Source: a virus
DNA length: 29,601 bases
Virus record (IMG/VR): IMGVR_UViG_3300027899_000051
Location: 1 to 29,601 of that record
Strand: one strand, 5' to 3'
The position numbers and the translations under genes were made by a program. The notes under the pieces are model-generated. The model saw only the letters and a list, made by a program, of their open reading frames with translations, was not told where the DNA came from and did not search any database. Position 1 is the first letter of the stretch. Every line of letters begins with the position of its first letter. Positions 28,957 through 29,601 of this stretch are shown here, piece after piece.

Positions 28957-29601
28957 ATGGCAGTGCCACGATGGAGAGGAAGCCGACAATTAAACGAGAC
29001 TCCGGATTCTCCCGACTGGGATTTTTCAGGAGAAGCTGTCACCTGCACTCGTATCTTCGAAGGCCCCTACGGAACCTGCCTTGAGAGCCGTCCTCAGCGC
29101 GGCGAATCCATGACGGGTTACACCGGGCTCGTGGTGGACAATGCCAAGGTCAAGAAAGCTCCAGGCGGAAAAGGGCGGCTCACTGTCACGGCCTTCGCAA
29201 AGGCTCCCTCGTCAAGCGTAGTGGACATGCCGGAAGAGAAGTTCGAGGTCGACTGGGTCGAGGTGCAACGGCCATTGATCACGAATCCTTGTTTTGCCGC
29301 CGACGGCTCGTACCCGCTGACGATGGACGACAAGATCGCGATCGAGAAATGGGAGGATTGCCCTGACGCCGACATCAAGGCTGATTACGGGTACTACACC
29401 AACAACGATACACGCGAACCGGATGGAGGCATCCAACTTTCCGACAATGCCAAGGTCTACGTGGACAAGCGCCTGAAGGGCGTGGACTCGTGGGTGGAGT
29501 ATATGCCCGTCTGCCGAAAGACATCGCTGACCGTTGCCAAGCCGAGCGAGTCGGCGGCTGGCTTCATCAATGAGCCGGATGGATTTGGGAGCGCACTGCC
29601 A
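28957..29601 (+). CDS. Tail protein, incomplete at the window edge
   Basis: The open frame begins at ATG 28957, behind GGGGAGCG and one base after the tape measure stop, and continues without a stop to the end of the window (215 codons). The sequence is strand-rich with many aromatics (PRWRGSRQLNETPDSPDWDF, GPYGTCLESRPQRGE). It follows the tape measure, where distal tail or baseplate proteins are encoded, so a distal-tail-like protein is the best guess. No family was recognised. Confidence 0.7.
   Translation, partial: MAVPRWRGSRQLNETPDSPDWDFSGEAVTCTRIFEGPYGTCLESRPQRGESMTGYTGLVVDNAKVKKAPGGKGRLTVTAFAKAPSSSVVDMPEEKFEVDWVEVQRPLITNPCFAADGSYPLTMDDKIAIEKWEDCPDADIKADYGYYTNNDTREPDGGIQLSDNAKVYVDKRLKGVDSWVEYMPVCRKTSLTVAKPSESAAGFINEPDGFGSALP

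Noticed and set aside
26964-29048. 694-codon open frame on the minus strand opposite the tape measure and chaperone genes
   Set aside because: It is antisense to clearly recognised tail genes, has an arginine-, histidine- and leucine-rich mix typical of antisense frames in GC-rich DNA, and has no ribosome site.
1-29601. tRNA or rRNA genes
   Set aside because: No cloverleaf-like stretch or ribosomal RNA signature was noticed in reading both strands. A dedicated search could not be run.

Overview
This window is most of the genome of a Mu-like transposable (DDE-transposase) phage or prophage with a siphovirus-type tail. The base composition is GC-rich and genes are packed with 1-13 base gaps or ATGA/GTGA start-stop overlaps. 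The host is probably a member of the Planctomycetes-Verrucomicrobia-Chlamydiae group. That placement rests mainly on a secreted accessory gene (20366-21106) of a type I associate with those bacteria, and on short-period repeats in intergenic gaps. It is an inference.

Layout. Positions 1-314 carry no gene. At about 55 they contain a sequence matching the Mu right end in 12 of its first 13 bases, followed by repeated GAAAAG sites, so this is probably a phage terminus with 1-54 as flanking DNA. From 19874 down to 315 everything reads on the minus strand. In order of transcription: a Ner-like regulator, a ParB-like protein, MuA-type transposase, a small coiled-coil protein, MuB-type ATPase, a 62-residue protein, Gam, then about a dozen small accessory genes. 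Recognisable among these are a winged-helix protein, a radical SAM enzyme, an ASCH-domain protein and zinc-ribbon proteins. Next come gpF-type and gpG-type head proteins, a lysis cassette (membrane protein, NlpC/P60-like hydrolase, zinc ribbon, small lipoprotein, papain-like peptidase), terminase small and large subunits, the gp29-type portal, and a D12-class adenine methylase at the terminus.

From 19902 onward the plus strand reads an XRE repressor, a secreted accessory protein, the gpI/Z protease-scaffold, a decoration protein with an apparent signal peptide, the gpT-type major capsid protein, gp36- and gp37-like proteins, a probable tail-tube protein, a second protein with an apparent signal peptide, tail assembly chaperones with a -1 frameshift site, a short tape measure, and a tail protein cut by the window edge.

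The main surprise is the architecture. In Mu the repressor lies near one end and all lytic genes read one way. Here the repressor sits in the middle, and the protease-capsid-tail block lies behind it on the opposite strand from the transposase, lysis, terminase and portal genes. Other points of interest are a 175-base run with CC every five bases, a well-formed -1 frameshift signal, a lysis cassette with two papain-fold enzymes and no recognised glycosidase, and a phage radical SAM enzyme.
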